Of a stretch of DNA of 64,000 nucleotides, positions 17,103-25,113 are shown one piece after another. Made by a program: the position numbers and the translations under genes. The notes beneath the pieces are model-generated. The model did no database searches. It was not told the origin of the DNA and saw nothing but the letters and a program-made list of their open reading frames with translations. Source of the stretch: CAZWSX01 sp964636985 (GTDB lineage Bacteria; Planctomycetota; Planctomycetia; Pirellulales; Pirellulaceae); NCBI GenBank assembly GCA_964636985.1, contig CAZWSX010000007.1, positions 1-64,000 of the forward strand, given 5' to 3'. Position 1 is the first letter of the stretch, and the number at the start of each line of letters is the position of its first letter.

Positions 17103-18251
17103 ATGCACGCAATAGTCCGCGATAATTGGAACTCGCTTGTCGAGGTGACGGGGGGGCCTTGCGCGAGCTTGTATGCTTCGTTCGATCATGTTGGCCGAGA
17201 TAGCCAGGGGGACGTTCTGCGTTGGCAACATTTGGTTGCGAAGGTGGAGCAGCAACTGCTCAGTCGCCATTACGATGCCGAAGCGATCCACGAACTCCTG
17301 AAACCCGCGTACCAACTTCCCAAGTCTCCCACCTGGCAGACGCGTGGCAATTCATTTGCGATGCTGGTTGGCCCTCAGACTTCGCAGTTCTTCTCGCTTG
17401 ACCATCCCATTAAGGAAGAAGCTTGGGGGGATCACTATTTTCATGTGCGGCCGCTGTTGCCGTTTGTCGTGGAATCGGATCGATTCTATGTGCTGGCGCT
17501 CAGCGAAAACCACGTCCACCTGTACCAAGGGAACGCGGAAGAACTCAAGCCGATCGAACTGTATGGCCTCCCCAAGAACATGGCGGACGCCGTCGCCGAG
17601 GAAACGCCCGATCGCGCCTTGCAAACGCACTCGGCATTGGCTGGAGGTCACGGCCGGAGCGGAGCGGTTTTTCATGGACATGGTGGGAAGCCCGACACCT
17701 CTAAAGTCAGGCGGCAGGAGTACCTGCAGCACGTGTACCATGCTGTCGAACAGTGTTGGAAGAACGATCCACTGCCGATTGTGCTGGCTATGGTCGGCGA
17801 GGACGTTCCACAATGGCGAAAGATTGCCCAAGGCGTCTACACGTTGGATGACTTTGTGGCCGGTTCGCCGGACCGGCTTTCTCCGCATGAGCTTTACGAA
17901 AAGGCGTGGCCCATTGCGCAAACGGTAGCCAAGACCCACAAAAGCGCTGCCTTCGATCGCCTGGTGAGCGCTAATGGCACTCGCCGCGGCCTTGTGGGTT
18001 TATGGCAGATACTGCCGGCGGCAGCGGCAGGAAAGGTGGAAACCCTCTTTGTCGACAGCCGGTGGCCCACGGAGGGCGAATTCGATCGAACCTCCAACAA
18101 CGTGCTGGTGCGAAATCCGCTATCGGCCGATTGCACGAGCGATTTGGTCGAAGAAGCGATCCGCGAAACGGTCCTTCATGGCGGCAAGGTCTTTGCACTT
18201 GACACCAACGAGGAAATGCCGCTGGCCTGCAGAGCGCTTCTTCGCTACTAG
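17103..18251 (+). CDS. baeRF-like (eRF1-related) protein
   Basis: A 382-residue cytoplasmic protein that looks like the bacterial archaeo-eukaryotic release factor (baeRF) group. The supporting features are the central strand pattern ESDRFYVLALSENHVHLYQG, followed by a linker and a C-terminal domain ending in a lactate-like strand-helix region (GGKVFALDTNEEMP). Members of this group are thought to act on stressed ribosomes, but none is known well, so the function here is inference. GAGGTG lies 6 nt ahead of ATG 17103. The gene is preceded by a sigma-54 promoter and followed 41 bp later by an alcohol dehydrogenase gene. Similar genes often accompany Usp and Hsp20 genes. Confidence 0.6.
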   Translation: MHAIVRDNWNSLVEVTGGPCASLYASFDHVGRDSQGDVLRWQHLVAKVEQQLLSRHYDAEAIHELLKPAYQLPKSPTWQTRGNSFAMLVGPQTSQFFSLDHPIKEEAWGDHYFHVRPLLPFVVESDRFYVLALSENHVHLYQGNAEELKPIELYGLPKNMADAVAEETPDRALQTHSALAGGHGRSGAVFHGHGGKPDTSKVRRQEYLQHVYHAVEQCWKNDPLPIVLAMVGEDVPQWRKIAQGVYTLDDFVAGSPDRLSPHELYEKAWPIAQTVAKTHKSAAFDRLVSANGTRRGLVGLWQILPAAAAGKVETLFVDSRWPTEGEFDRTSNNVLVRNPLSADCTSDLVEEAIRETVLHGGKVFALDTNEEMPLACRALLRY

Positions 18252-18292
18252 TCCCGGCCAACCGCAGGGGGCCGCATCAATGAGGTGATTAC

Positions 18293-19291
18293 ATGCTGGC
18301 CATGGTCCTGACCGAGGTCGGAAGGCCGCTGACTAAAACAGAGCTGCCGGTCCCCATACCAGGGAAGCACGATTTACTCGTCAAGGTGAACGCGTGCGGA
18401 GTTTGTCGAACCGACTTGCACGTTGTCGATGGTGACCTATCGGGGGCTCGTGCGAAGGTCATTCCGGGACATGAAGTGGTCGGCCAAGTCGTCGGGATAG
18501 GAGAATCAGTCTCTCGCTTTAGAGTCGGGGACCGAGTGGGAATTCCATGGCTCGGCGAGACCTGCGGCCATTGCCGATACTGCCTTACCGGACGAGAGAA
18601 CTTGTGCGACATGCCGTTCTTTACAGGCTACACTCGCGATGGCGGCTATGCGGAGTACACCCTGGGTCACGAGAACTTTTGTCTTCGACTCCCCGACGCT
18701 TACAGCGACATCGAGGCCGCACCGCTGTTATGCGCTGGGCTGATCGGGTACCGATCGCTCAAGATGACGGGCGACGCCCAGCGGCTTGGGATCTACGGGT
18801 TTGGTGCAGCCGCGCACCTCGTCGCTCAGGTGGCTCGTTTTCAGCATCGAGAGGTTTTTGCCTTCACGCGACATGGCGACGTGGCAGCTCAAAACTTCGC
18901 GTTGCAATTAGGAGCGAGTTGGGCGGGGGATTCCACGATGCGACCGCCGGAACAGATCGATGCTGCCATCATTTTCGCCCCTGTGGGTGAATTGATACCG
19001 CAAGCCTTGGAAGCGGTTGTGAAGGGTGGAATTGTCGTCTGTGGCGGAATTCACATGAGCGATATCCCTTCGTTTCCCTACCGATTGCTCTGGGGCGAAC
19101 GAACGATTTGCTCCGTTGCTAATCTGACCCGCGCCGACGGAGAAGAGTTTCTTGAGATAGCTCCTCGCGTGCCAATCAAGCCACACCCTGTGGTGTATCC
19201 GCTGGCTCTGGCAAATCGAGCGCTCGCCGATTTAAGGGAAGGTCGGGTACAAGGCGCCGCCGTTTTGGTGCCGAACGAATCCGATGCGTAG
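18293..19291 (+). CDS. Zinc-dependent alcohol dehydrogenase
   Basis: A 332-residue medium-chain dehydrogenase. It has the catalytic zinc ligands in NACGVCRTDLH and GHEVVG, the structural zinc lobe with four Cys (GETCGHCRYCLTGRENLC) and a nucleotide-binding motif GFGAAAHL. It should oxidise alcohols or, under anoxia, reduce aldehydes with NAD(P)H and so help balance redox. GAGGTGAT lies 5 nt ahead of the start. The gene shares the sigma-54 driven unit of the baeRF gene. Confidence 0.88.
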   Translation: MLAMVLTEVGRPLTKTELPVPIPGKHDLLVKVNACGVCRTDLHVVDGDLSGARAKVIPGHEVVGQVVGIGESVSRFRVGDRVGIPWLGETCGHCRYCLTGRENLCDMPFFTGYTRDGGYAEYTLGHENFCLRLPDAYSDIEAAPLLCAGLIGYRSLKMTGDAQRLGIYGFGAAAHLVAQVARFQHREVFAFTRHGDVAAQNFALQLGASWAGDSTMRPPEQIDAAIIFAPVGELIPQALEAVVKGGIVVCGGIHMSDIPSFPYRLLWGERTICSVANLTRADGEEFLEIAPRVPIKPHPVVYPLALANRALADLREGRVQGAAVLVPNESDA

Positions 19292-19328
19292 GCAAAGCGA
19301 CCCCGGTGGTCCTTCACGCCGACGCATC
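19283..19328. repeat. Inverted repeat over the adh stop, next to the CBS promoter
   Basis: GATGCGTAGGC (19283-19293) and GCCGACGCATC (19318-19328) are inverted copies matching at 10 of 11 positions with a 24-nt spacer. The first arm contains the adh stop codon and the second ends 7 nt before the sigma-54 promoter at 19336. It may be an activator site or a terminator-like hairpin; there is no T tract. Confidence 0.5.
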
Positions 19329-19335
19329 TGTGCCT

Positions 19336-19351
19336 TGGCAGATCCGTTGCG
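19336..19351 (+). promoter_or_regulatory. Sigma-54 (-24/-12) promoter for the CBS gene
   Basis: TGGCAGATCCGTTGCG with GG-N10-GC spacing and a full TTGC. Predicted start near 19362, about 36 nt ahead of ATG 19398. Confidence 0.75.
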
Positions 19352-19397
19352 ATAGCTGACGTTCAAGTTGCAAAGCCATATCTTAAGGAGCATTGTC

Positions 19398-19814
19398 ATG
19401 TCAATCAGTAGTCTACTCACGCGAAGCTGTGTCACGGCGTCGCCCGAAGATCAACTCGTCGACGTTGCCCGTTCCATGGAGAAGGAGAACGTTGGAGCAG
19501 TGGTCATTACCAAGCAACAAAGGCCGGTTGGAATTATCACCGACCGAGACTTGGCGTTGGCGGTTTGCAGCCAAGGGTTGTCGCCCCACGAACGGGTCAG
19601 CAACATCATGACCTGCCCGGTTGAGACGTTGTCGTGGAACGACGACATCCTGAGCGCCACGCGCAAGATGATGGAGCTAGGTGTGCGAAGGTTGCCAATC
19701 GTCAGTCGCGATGCCGAGTTGATTGGACTCGTTAGCCTCGACGACCTTCTGATGTTGTTCAGTCGCGAACTCAACAACATGGCGGAAGGAATTCGGGCGG
19801 AAGTCGATGGGTAG
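19398..19814 (+). CDS. Tandem CBS-domain protein
   Basis: A 138-residue protein made of two CBS motifs (about residues 8-60 and 72-128), a small module that usually binds adenosine nucleotides or NAD and acts as an energy sensor. The pattern VGIITDRDLALAV ... VRRLPIVSRDAELIGLVSLDDLL is typical. AAGGAG at 19385-19390 sets ATG 19398 as start. It is a single-gene unit behind a sigma-54 promoter. CBS proteins of this type are common in hypoxia clusters with Usp and Hsp20 genes; partner and ligand are unknown. Confidence 0.9.
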   Translation: MSISSLLTRSCVTASPEDQLVDVARSMEKENVGAVVITKQQRPVGIITDRDLALAVCSQGLSPHERVSNIMTCPVETLSWNDDILSATRKMMELGVRRLPIVSRDAELIGLVSLDDLLMLFSRELNNMAEGIRAEVDG

Positions 19815-20263
19815 TGCCACCAGGCGTGGTAGCTCGTTTCAATTCGCGGGGCTTCTACCGGCCCTGCTCATCTTGTTCAAAGAGCAACGTACCGCGGCAC
19901 TCGTCGTTGGAGCTGGGTTGGTCCGCTTCTTCGCATCGAGGGCACCATCCTCGATGGGTTTCGGCCGGATATGCGTCTGAAATCTTTGATTTCACCGCTT
20001 CCCTCGGGCGAGTGAACCACGCCGCACACCTAGCGCGCTAATTCGGCAAGTCGGAAACGTTCTCTCAACTGGGGCCGTGCTTTGCGGCGAGCCTTCGATC
20101 TGGCACCAACCCATTCAAGACGTGTGAATAAGGCGTTTCGACGCGAGTCCACGCGCGTTCGATGTTGCCCCAGACGATTGGCATGTCGCGTGCCTAGGAG
20201 ACACGACGTCGAGAGTGATTTCGTGATTTCCTTTCAAGCACCAATTGTTTAGATCGAAACGAT
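19815..20263. other. Intergenic region ahead of the cbb3 cluster
   Basis: 449 bp without a convincing gene; the short open frame at 19814-20041 has no family features and no ribosome site. The useful element is the sigma-54 promoter at 20179-20194. Confidence 0.5.
20179..20194 (+). promoter_or_regulatory. Sigma-54 (-24/-12) promoter for the cytochrome/cbb3 operon
   Basis: TGGCATGTCGCGTGCC with GG-N10-GC spacing (-12 element GTGC). Predicted start near 20205, about 59 nt ahead of ATG 20264. It would put the oxidase cluster under the same control as the stress genes. Confidence 0.65.
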
Positions 20264-21487
20264 ATGCCGATAGACCGCCAAGACCGTCACCTTGACCTGT
20301 CCCGGCGACCGAAGCTTGTTTGCTCGTTCGTGGCGGCGATTTGTCTGGTTGCAGCGTTGGCAGGGTGTACGCGTGAGGTTCCCGTCGACTACGGGCTGCG
20401 CGAAGCGACTTCTCAATTGCCTGCTCATCAAAAGAACTCGCTCCACGACGCGCTGCGCCGGTATTTCGGAACGCCTTTTTCGCCACGGTTCAAACACAAG
20501 GCCGCATCGGCGAGCGAGTCCGATGAGTCCACAAGTTCTTCGCCGGCGGCAGATACCGATATGGGCACGCTCGCCGACTTTATCGCCCGCGGACAGCTGT
20601 CGCATGGTCAGCGTGTTTATGAAAAACAGTGCCAGGCGTGTCACGGCGTCGATGGCAATGGGAATGGGCCTGTTGCCTACGCCTTGAATCCGAAACCGCG
20701 CAACTACCAAGAGGGGAAATTCAAATTTGCCTCCACGCCCCGCGGCTACAAGCCGCGGCGTGACGACCTGATAAGGATCATCCGTCGCGGCGCGAAGGGC
20801 ACGTCCATGCCCGCTTTCCGGTTGATGCCTGACGAGGACGTTGATGCCGTCGTCGACTATGTGATGGCGCTCACATCTCGTGGCGAATTGGAAAAGCGCT
20901 TGCTCTTCGATGCTGAGGATCTGGATGAAGACGAAGGCTTCGATCCTGCCGATGTGGCCACGCACGTCGACGAAATCATCGCCAGTTGGAAAGAGGCTCC
21001 TCAGTACCTGATCACGCCCGTTGTGAATCGCGTTCCTTACAGTGAAGAGTCGGTTCAATTGGGACGCAAGGCATTCGTGAAGGAATCGTGCTACAAGTGC
21101 CACGGCGTAGATGGCCGCGGAAGTGGCCGCCGCAGCTTGGGCAAAGACGATTGGGGGCGCGATGCCTTCGCAGCAAACTTATCGGCGGGAATGCTTCACG
21201 GCGGCCGTCGCCCGCTGGACATCTATCGGCGGATTCATGCGGGCATCAACGGGACACCGATGCCGGGCTATGTCGACGCCCTTAAAGATCGCCCGGAAAC
21301 GATTTGGCACTTGGCCAACTTCGTCACCAGCATCGTTGAAGGCGTCGAGATCCCCGAGGAAGACCTGAGGCAGCTCGCGGCCGAGGCGCAACAGTTGGAA
21401 GCGGAAGCCGCTCGTGGCAATCAGCCGCCGGCAAGCGAGCCTGCCGAAGGCGATTCGTCTGAAAAGGCAGAATCCGACTCGGAATGA
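20264..21487 (+). CDS. Di-haem cytochrome c lipoprotein of the cbb3 cluster
   Basis: A 407-residue exported protein with a lipoprotein signal (hydrophobic stretch ending LAGC, Cys about residue 38) and two c-type haem motifs, CQACH (about residue 127) and CYKCH (about 277). Downstream methionine-rich motifs (TSMPAFRLMP and GTPMPGY) supply the likely axial Met ligands. The C-terminus is a charged Glu/Ala-rich tail. It opens the cbb3 cluster, and because no ccoP with its own membrane anchor is present, it probably takes the place of CcoP by carrying electrons to CcoO/CcoN at the membrane surface. The latter is inference. Confidence 0.85.
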   Translation: MPIDRQDRHLDLSRRPKLVCSFVAAICLVAALAGCTREVPVDYGLREATSQLPAHQKNSLHDALRRYFGTPFSPRFKHKAASASESDESTSSSPAADTDMGTLADFIARGQLSHGQRVYEKQCQACHGVDGNGNGPVAYALNPKPRNYQEGKFKFASTPRGYKPRRDDLIRIIRRGAKGTSMPAFRLMPDEDVDAVVDYVMALTSRGELEKRLLFDAEDLDEDEGFDPADVATHVDEIIASWKEAPQYLITPVVNRVPYSEESVQLGRKAFVKESCYKCHGVDGRGSGRRSLGKDDWGRDAFAANLSAGMLHGGRRPLDIYRRIHAGINGTPMPGYVDALKDRPETIWHLANFVTSIVEGVEIPEEDLRQLAAEAQQLEAEAARGNQPPASEPAEGDSSEKAESDSE

Positions 21488-21552
21488 TCCCTATTTTCCC
21501 CTTCGAATTCTCAAGTAACCCGGCTGCTCGCCGTTTATTGGAGCTGATCTCA

Positions 21553-22215
21553 ATGAATCCGGCAACACGCGACGACAAACTCGCGGAACTGCAATCGCTT
21601 CGAGTGCGCGTTCAGGAACTCGAAGCGGAATTAGAGGGTTCCATTGGCGAGCACGCCGAAACCTCCAATTGGCGTGAGCGGGGCGACTACATCACCTACT
21701 ACGCAACGACGGGTTTTTTTCTCGGCATGCTGGGGGCCTTGGTTAGCTTGTTTGCCAACGTTCTGGGGGCGATCGCCTCGAACCTGCCGCCACTGAAGCT
21801 GATTCAGGTTTATTTAACCTTCGGCATGGGAGAGGCAGCCCTCGACCCTTCCTTCAACGGCTCGCGTGCTGGGATCGCCTTGCTGATTGGATGCATCCTC
21901 TATGTCGGCACGGGAATGTGCTACGGCGTCGTTTTTCAGATTGTCTTCAATAAGTACTTTCCCAAGGCCACAACCCTCGAACGCCTGGTGATTGCGACGT
22001 TCCTGGGCTTAGTCATCTGGCTAGTTAACTTTTACGTGCTGATCGCCCTCCTCCAACCACTCCTCTTTCATGGGAACTGGATTGTGGAGGAAGTTCCGGG
22101 GTGGGTCGGAGCAGGCACCCATCTCATTTTCGCTTGGACGATGGCACTCATGTATCCACTTGGCGCCTACGTGCCATACCGACCCCAAGAGTCACCGCCC
22201 GCCACGGATTCTTGA
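21553..22215 (+). CDS. Membrane protein with N-terminal coiled coil, cbb3 cluster
   Basis: A 220-residue protein of no family I recognise. Residues 1-40 form a short heptad-like segment (LAELQSLRVRVQELEAELEG), followed by about four membrane segments (near residues 55-85, 110-140, 150-180 and 190-215). I prefer ATG 21553 because GGAG lies 9 nt ahead; an in-frame ATG at 21484, overlapping the cytochrome stop, would add 23 residues. Position between the di-haem lipoprotein and ccoN suggests a subunit or assembly factor of the oxidase. Confidence 0.75.
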   Translation: MNPATRDDKLAELQSLRVRVQELEAELEGSIGEHAETSNWRERGDYITYYATTGFFLGMLGALVSLFANVLGAIASNLPPLKLIQVYLTFGMGEAALDPSFNGSRAGIALLIGCILYVGTGMCYGVVFQIVFNKYFPKATTLERLVIATFLGLVIWLVNFYVLIALLQPLLFHGNWIVEEVPGWVGAGTHLIFAWTMALMYPLGAYVPYRPQESPPATDS

Positions 22216-22287
22216 TCGAGTTGCTTCGCCTCCTCATCCTTTGACGTGCGATAGTTCCGCGTTCCTTTTCCGTAATGAGACGTTCGA

Positions 22288-23763
22288 ATGAGCGCCCCCG
22301 AGATTCCTCGCAACCTTCCGCGGCACGATCAGTTGGTCGACGAGCGATTGGTCCTTTGGTACTTCTATGCCGCCCTGACGTTCCTCGGCATCTCGATGCT
22401 CGCGGGCCTTTTGATGGCGCTGCAGTTGATGCTGTGGAACCCGCTCAATGGGATCGAGGTTCTCTCGCCCGGCCGCTGGCGGATGATCCATACCAATGCC
22501 GTAGCTTACGGCTTTTTAGCTAACGCGTTCCTAGGAACACTCCACTGGGTGGTGCCGCGATTGACGTTCCGCCCTGTTCTCAGTTCGTACCTTTCGTACT
22601 TCATCTTCGGCGCGTGGCAAGTGATTGTGCTGTCAACTGCCGTTGGCATCGTCTTGGGACCATCGTTCCAAGATCAGCCGTGGCTTCTCGAGTTGGCCCG
22701 CAAAACTCGACTATCGATGAACCTTGGCGCACAAGGCCTGGAGTGGGGTGAGACTCCCTTCTGGATCGATCCGGTCGCACTGCTGGGATTGGCGTTGGTC
22801 GCGGTCAATTTCATGCACCCCATCATTAGGACCAAAGGGCCCATGTACGTGACCCTCTGGTATTTCATGGCGGCCTTTGTTTGGACTTTCCTCACCTACG
22901 CGATGGGCAACCTGTTACCGGAATACGCCGTAGGTGGGACCAGCGCGGGTGCCATTGGTGGTCTGTTCATTCACGACCTGGTCGGCCTGTTCGTCACACC
23001 GCTGGGTTGGGGACTGATGTATTACTTCGTGCCGATCATGCTCAAGAAACCAATCTGGAGCCACGGCTTGAGCCTCGTCGGCTTTTGGGGTTTGGCTTTC
23101 TTTTATCCCCTGCAAGGCATTCACCACTTCCTGTACACGCCCATTCCCATGTTCCTGCAATATGGGGCCGTGATTTCGACCATCGCCGTCGAACTCGTCG
23201 TGGCAACCGTGGTGATTAACTTTTTTGGCACGCTTTACGGGCGCGGACGCGAGTTCTTCGACAATCTGCCGGTCCGCTGGTTTTATACCGGGATGATTTT
23301 TTACTTCATCACCTGCTTCCAGTGTGCGCTTCAAGTGACGCTCACGTTCCAAAAACTGATTCACTTCACCGACTGGGTCGTCGGGCACGCCCACCTGGTG
23401 ATGTTCGGGGTGTTTAGCCAATGGCTCTTCGGAATCATGACGTATCTGATCCCGATCCTGCTTAAACGCAATTGGTACAGCCAAAAGCTGTGCGAATACC
23501 ACTTCTGGCTCTCGGCGGTCGGCCTGTTCGTGATGTTCCTCGACCTCACGCTGGCTGGGATTTTCCAGGGCTACTTTTGGTCGTCCTTGCAACCGTGGGA
23601 AGCGGCTACGGAAGCTTCATTTCCGTTCTGGGGAGTTCGTGTTTTCGCCGGCCTGGCGATGTTTGGAGGCTTCCTCTGCTTCCTTTACAACATCGCGATG
23701 ACGGTGCGAACTAGCGAGCACCACGAGGCTGTTCCTGTGACTCGCGCCTTCCTCGGGGCATAA
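22288..23763 (+). CDS. ccoN: cbb3-type cytochrome oxidase subunit I
   Basis: Catalytic subunit of a C-family haem-copper oxidase, 491 residues and about 12 membrane segments. The low-spin haem His is in RMIHTNAVAYGFLAN; CuB ligands are the His of FIHDLVGLF and the HH pair in LQGIHHFLYTP; the haem b3/b ligands are in the VVGHAHLVMFG motif. C-family oxidases work at low O2, which agrees with the hydrogenase and hypoxia genes around it. The first CuB motif is FIHDLVG instead of the more common YGHNAVG, a variation that marks this as a divergent subtype. Confidence 0.93.
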   Translation: MSAPEIPRNLPRHDQLVDERLVLWYFYAALTFLGISMLAGLLMALQLMLWNPLNGIEVLSPGRWRMIHTNAVAYGFLANAFLGTLHWVVPRLTFRPVLSSYLSYFIFGAWQVIVLSTAVGIVLGPSFQDQPWLLELARKTRLSMNLGAQGLEWGETPFWIDPVALLGLALVAVNFMHPIIRTKGPMYVTLWYFMAAFVWTFLTYAMGNLLPEYAVGGTSAGAIGGLFIHDLVGLFVTPLGWGLMYYFVPIMLKKPIWSHGLSLVGFWGLAFFYPLQGIHHFLYTPIPMFLQYGAVISTIAVELVVATVVINFFGTLYGRGREFFDNLPVRWFYTGMIFYFITCFQCALQVTLTFQKLIHFTDWVVGHAHLVMFGVFSQWLFGIMTYLIPILLKRNWYSQKLCEYHFWLSAVGLFVMFLDLTLAGIFQGYFWSSLQPWEAATEASFPFWGVRVFAGLAMFGGFLCFLYNIAMTVRTSEHHEAVPVTRAFLGA

Positions 23764-23897
23764 AGATTTGCCACACGGCACACCCAGGGTACGGAGAGAT
23801 CGACTGCGAAGTGGTCGTTCGAAAGATTCATTTGATCCCTGCATTCTCGGCCTCTGAGTCCTCGGTGATCTCCGCGGCAAGAACAAAGAGCTAAACC

Positions 23898-24539
23898 ATG
23901 TTTGAAAGTAAGAGCGGCATCTTCCTGATCGCTGGGTTGGGATTCTTCATCTTCGCCTTCCTCAGCAATGGTTTGCTGCCGATTGCCATGTACAAAGACC
24001 GCAAGGAGCTTTCGGCTGAAGAAGTTGTCAACAAACGACTGCTTGTTCAGTTCGAAGACATGTCGAATCGTTGGCCTGAGGCCTTCGAGAAAGCCTTTGG
24101 CGAACCGACTCCGGAGAAATGCGCGGAGGCGCTTCGTTTGGGGCGACAAATTTACGTGGGCGAAGGCTGCTGGCACTGTCATAGCCAGTTTGTCCGGCCC
24201 GTCTCGAACGAGTCAAAACGCTTTGGGCCGGTGTCGGAGACGCATGAATACGAGAACGAATTGCAACGCCCTGTCTTATTCGGAACGCGCCGGGTTGGTC
24301 CCGACTTGAGTCGCGAGGGAGGTCGCCGCGGCAACGATTGGCACTCGGTTCACTTCCACGCACCGACCAGCGTGTCGACCAATTCGCCGATGCCTGCGTA
24401 TCCGTGGTTCTTCGACGGCTCGCCCGAAAAGCCGAATCGCCGCGGCATCGCCGTCATGACTTACGTCCAATGGCTCGGCTCGTGGCTGAAAGAATACCCC
24501 TACTACGAAGAATTTGAAGAGTTACACGCCGAAGAGTAA
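23898..24539 (+). CDS. ccoO: cbb3-type cytochrome oxidase mono-haem subunit II
   Basis: CcoO carries one c-type haem outside the membrane and relays electrons to CcoN. The 213-residue product has one N-terminal anchor (residues 7-30), the haem motif GCWHCHSQFVRP and the conserved GTRRVGPDLSREGG and SPMPAYPWFF regions, the latter with the axial Met. It follows ccoN after a 134-bp gap in which I see no other feature. Confidence 0.94.
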   Translation: MFESKSGIFLIAGLGFFIFAFLSNGLLPIAMYKDRKELSAEEVVNKRLLVQFEDMSNRWPEAFEKAFGEPTPEKCAEALRLGRQIYVGEGCWHCHSQFVRPVSNESKRFGPVSETHEYENELQRPVLFGTRRVGPDLSREGGRRGNDWHSVHFHAPTSVSTNSPMPAYPWFFDGSPEKPNRRGIAVMTYVQWLGSWLKEYPYYEEFEELHAEE

Positions 24540-24582
24540 CAGCGTGCCGGTTCAAATTTCTTCGATCACAGGAATAGCGATC

Positions 24583-24888
24583 ATGTCCACAGAAAACGCA
24601 GGTAATAAAGCTCGTTCAAAATCGGCCTACTGGATCACCGCCGTAGCCGCGGTTTTTGTGTTGATTCCCAGCATGTACGGATTCGTGGGGAAGTTCATCG
24701 AATTCGTGCACATCTTCCAAGGGGAAAGCGGTGGCGAGTTCGCCGTCGCGCCCATTGTGAACTACCTGCTTGCTAGCTGTGGGTTCTTCAGCCTGCTTCT
24801 CTGGGCAACTTACCAGGGGATGTTCAGCGACATCGAAGCCCCCAAAGAGACGCTTCTGGAAAACGAAGCCTGGCTCGACCGCGCCTAG
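24583..24888 (+). CDS. Small membrane protein of the cbb3 cluster
   Basis: A 101-residue protein with two predicted membrane segments (about residues 17-40 and 60-82). I do not recognise the family. It is a stand-alone gene, with ATG 24583 preceded by AGGAATA, lying 43 bp after ccoO and 37 bp before the next small gene. Its position is that of ccoQ in classical operons, but the sequence and size are different, so the symbol is not applied. Confidence 0.7.
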   Translation: MSTENAGNKARSKSAYWITAVAAVFVLIPSMYGFVGKFIEFVHIFQGESGGEFAVAPIVNYLLASCGFFSLLLWATYQGMFSDIEAPKETLLENEAWLDRA

Positions 24889-24925
24889 AATCCGACGACC
24901 CGATTACGCACAACGGAGCCCTTCC

Positions 24926-25102
24926 TTGACCAGCACAACGCAAGAAACACAGCCTGCCGAAGACGCGAAGTACCACGACTATGTCGGTAACGAAATCCCA
25001 TGGTACGTGCGAGCGATCTGGATTGGCTTTTGGATCTTCACGGCGGTGTACACGATTCGATACCTTTTCCCAGCCCTGCAGCGAGAGCTGTTCAAGCAGT
25101 AA
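24926..25102 (+). CDS. Single-span membrane peptide of the cbb3 cluster
   Basis: A 58-residue product read from TTG 24926, with GGAG 7 nt ahead. It has a charged N-terminus (HDYVGNEIPWY) followed by one membrane segment of about 20 residues. The arrangement resembles the anchor part of CcoP without any haem domain. With the separate di-haem lipoprotein at 20264 this could be the split equivalent of CcoP; that is inference. Confidence 0.7.
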   Translation: MTSTTQETQPAEDAKYHDYVGNEIPWYVRAIWIGFWIFTAVYTIRYLFPALQRELFKQ

Positions 25103-25113
25103 GGCGAAATGAC

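Noticed and set aside
19814..20041. 75-codon open frame after the CBS gene
   Set aside because: No ribosome site, no recognisable fold, unlike the coding style of neighbours.
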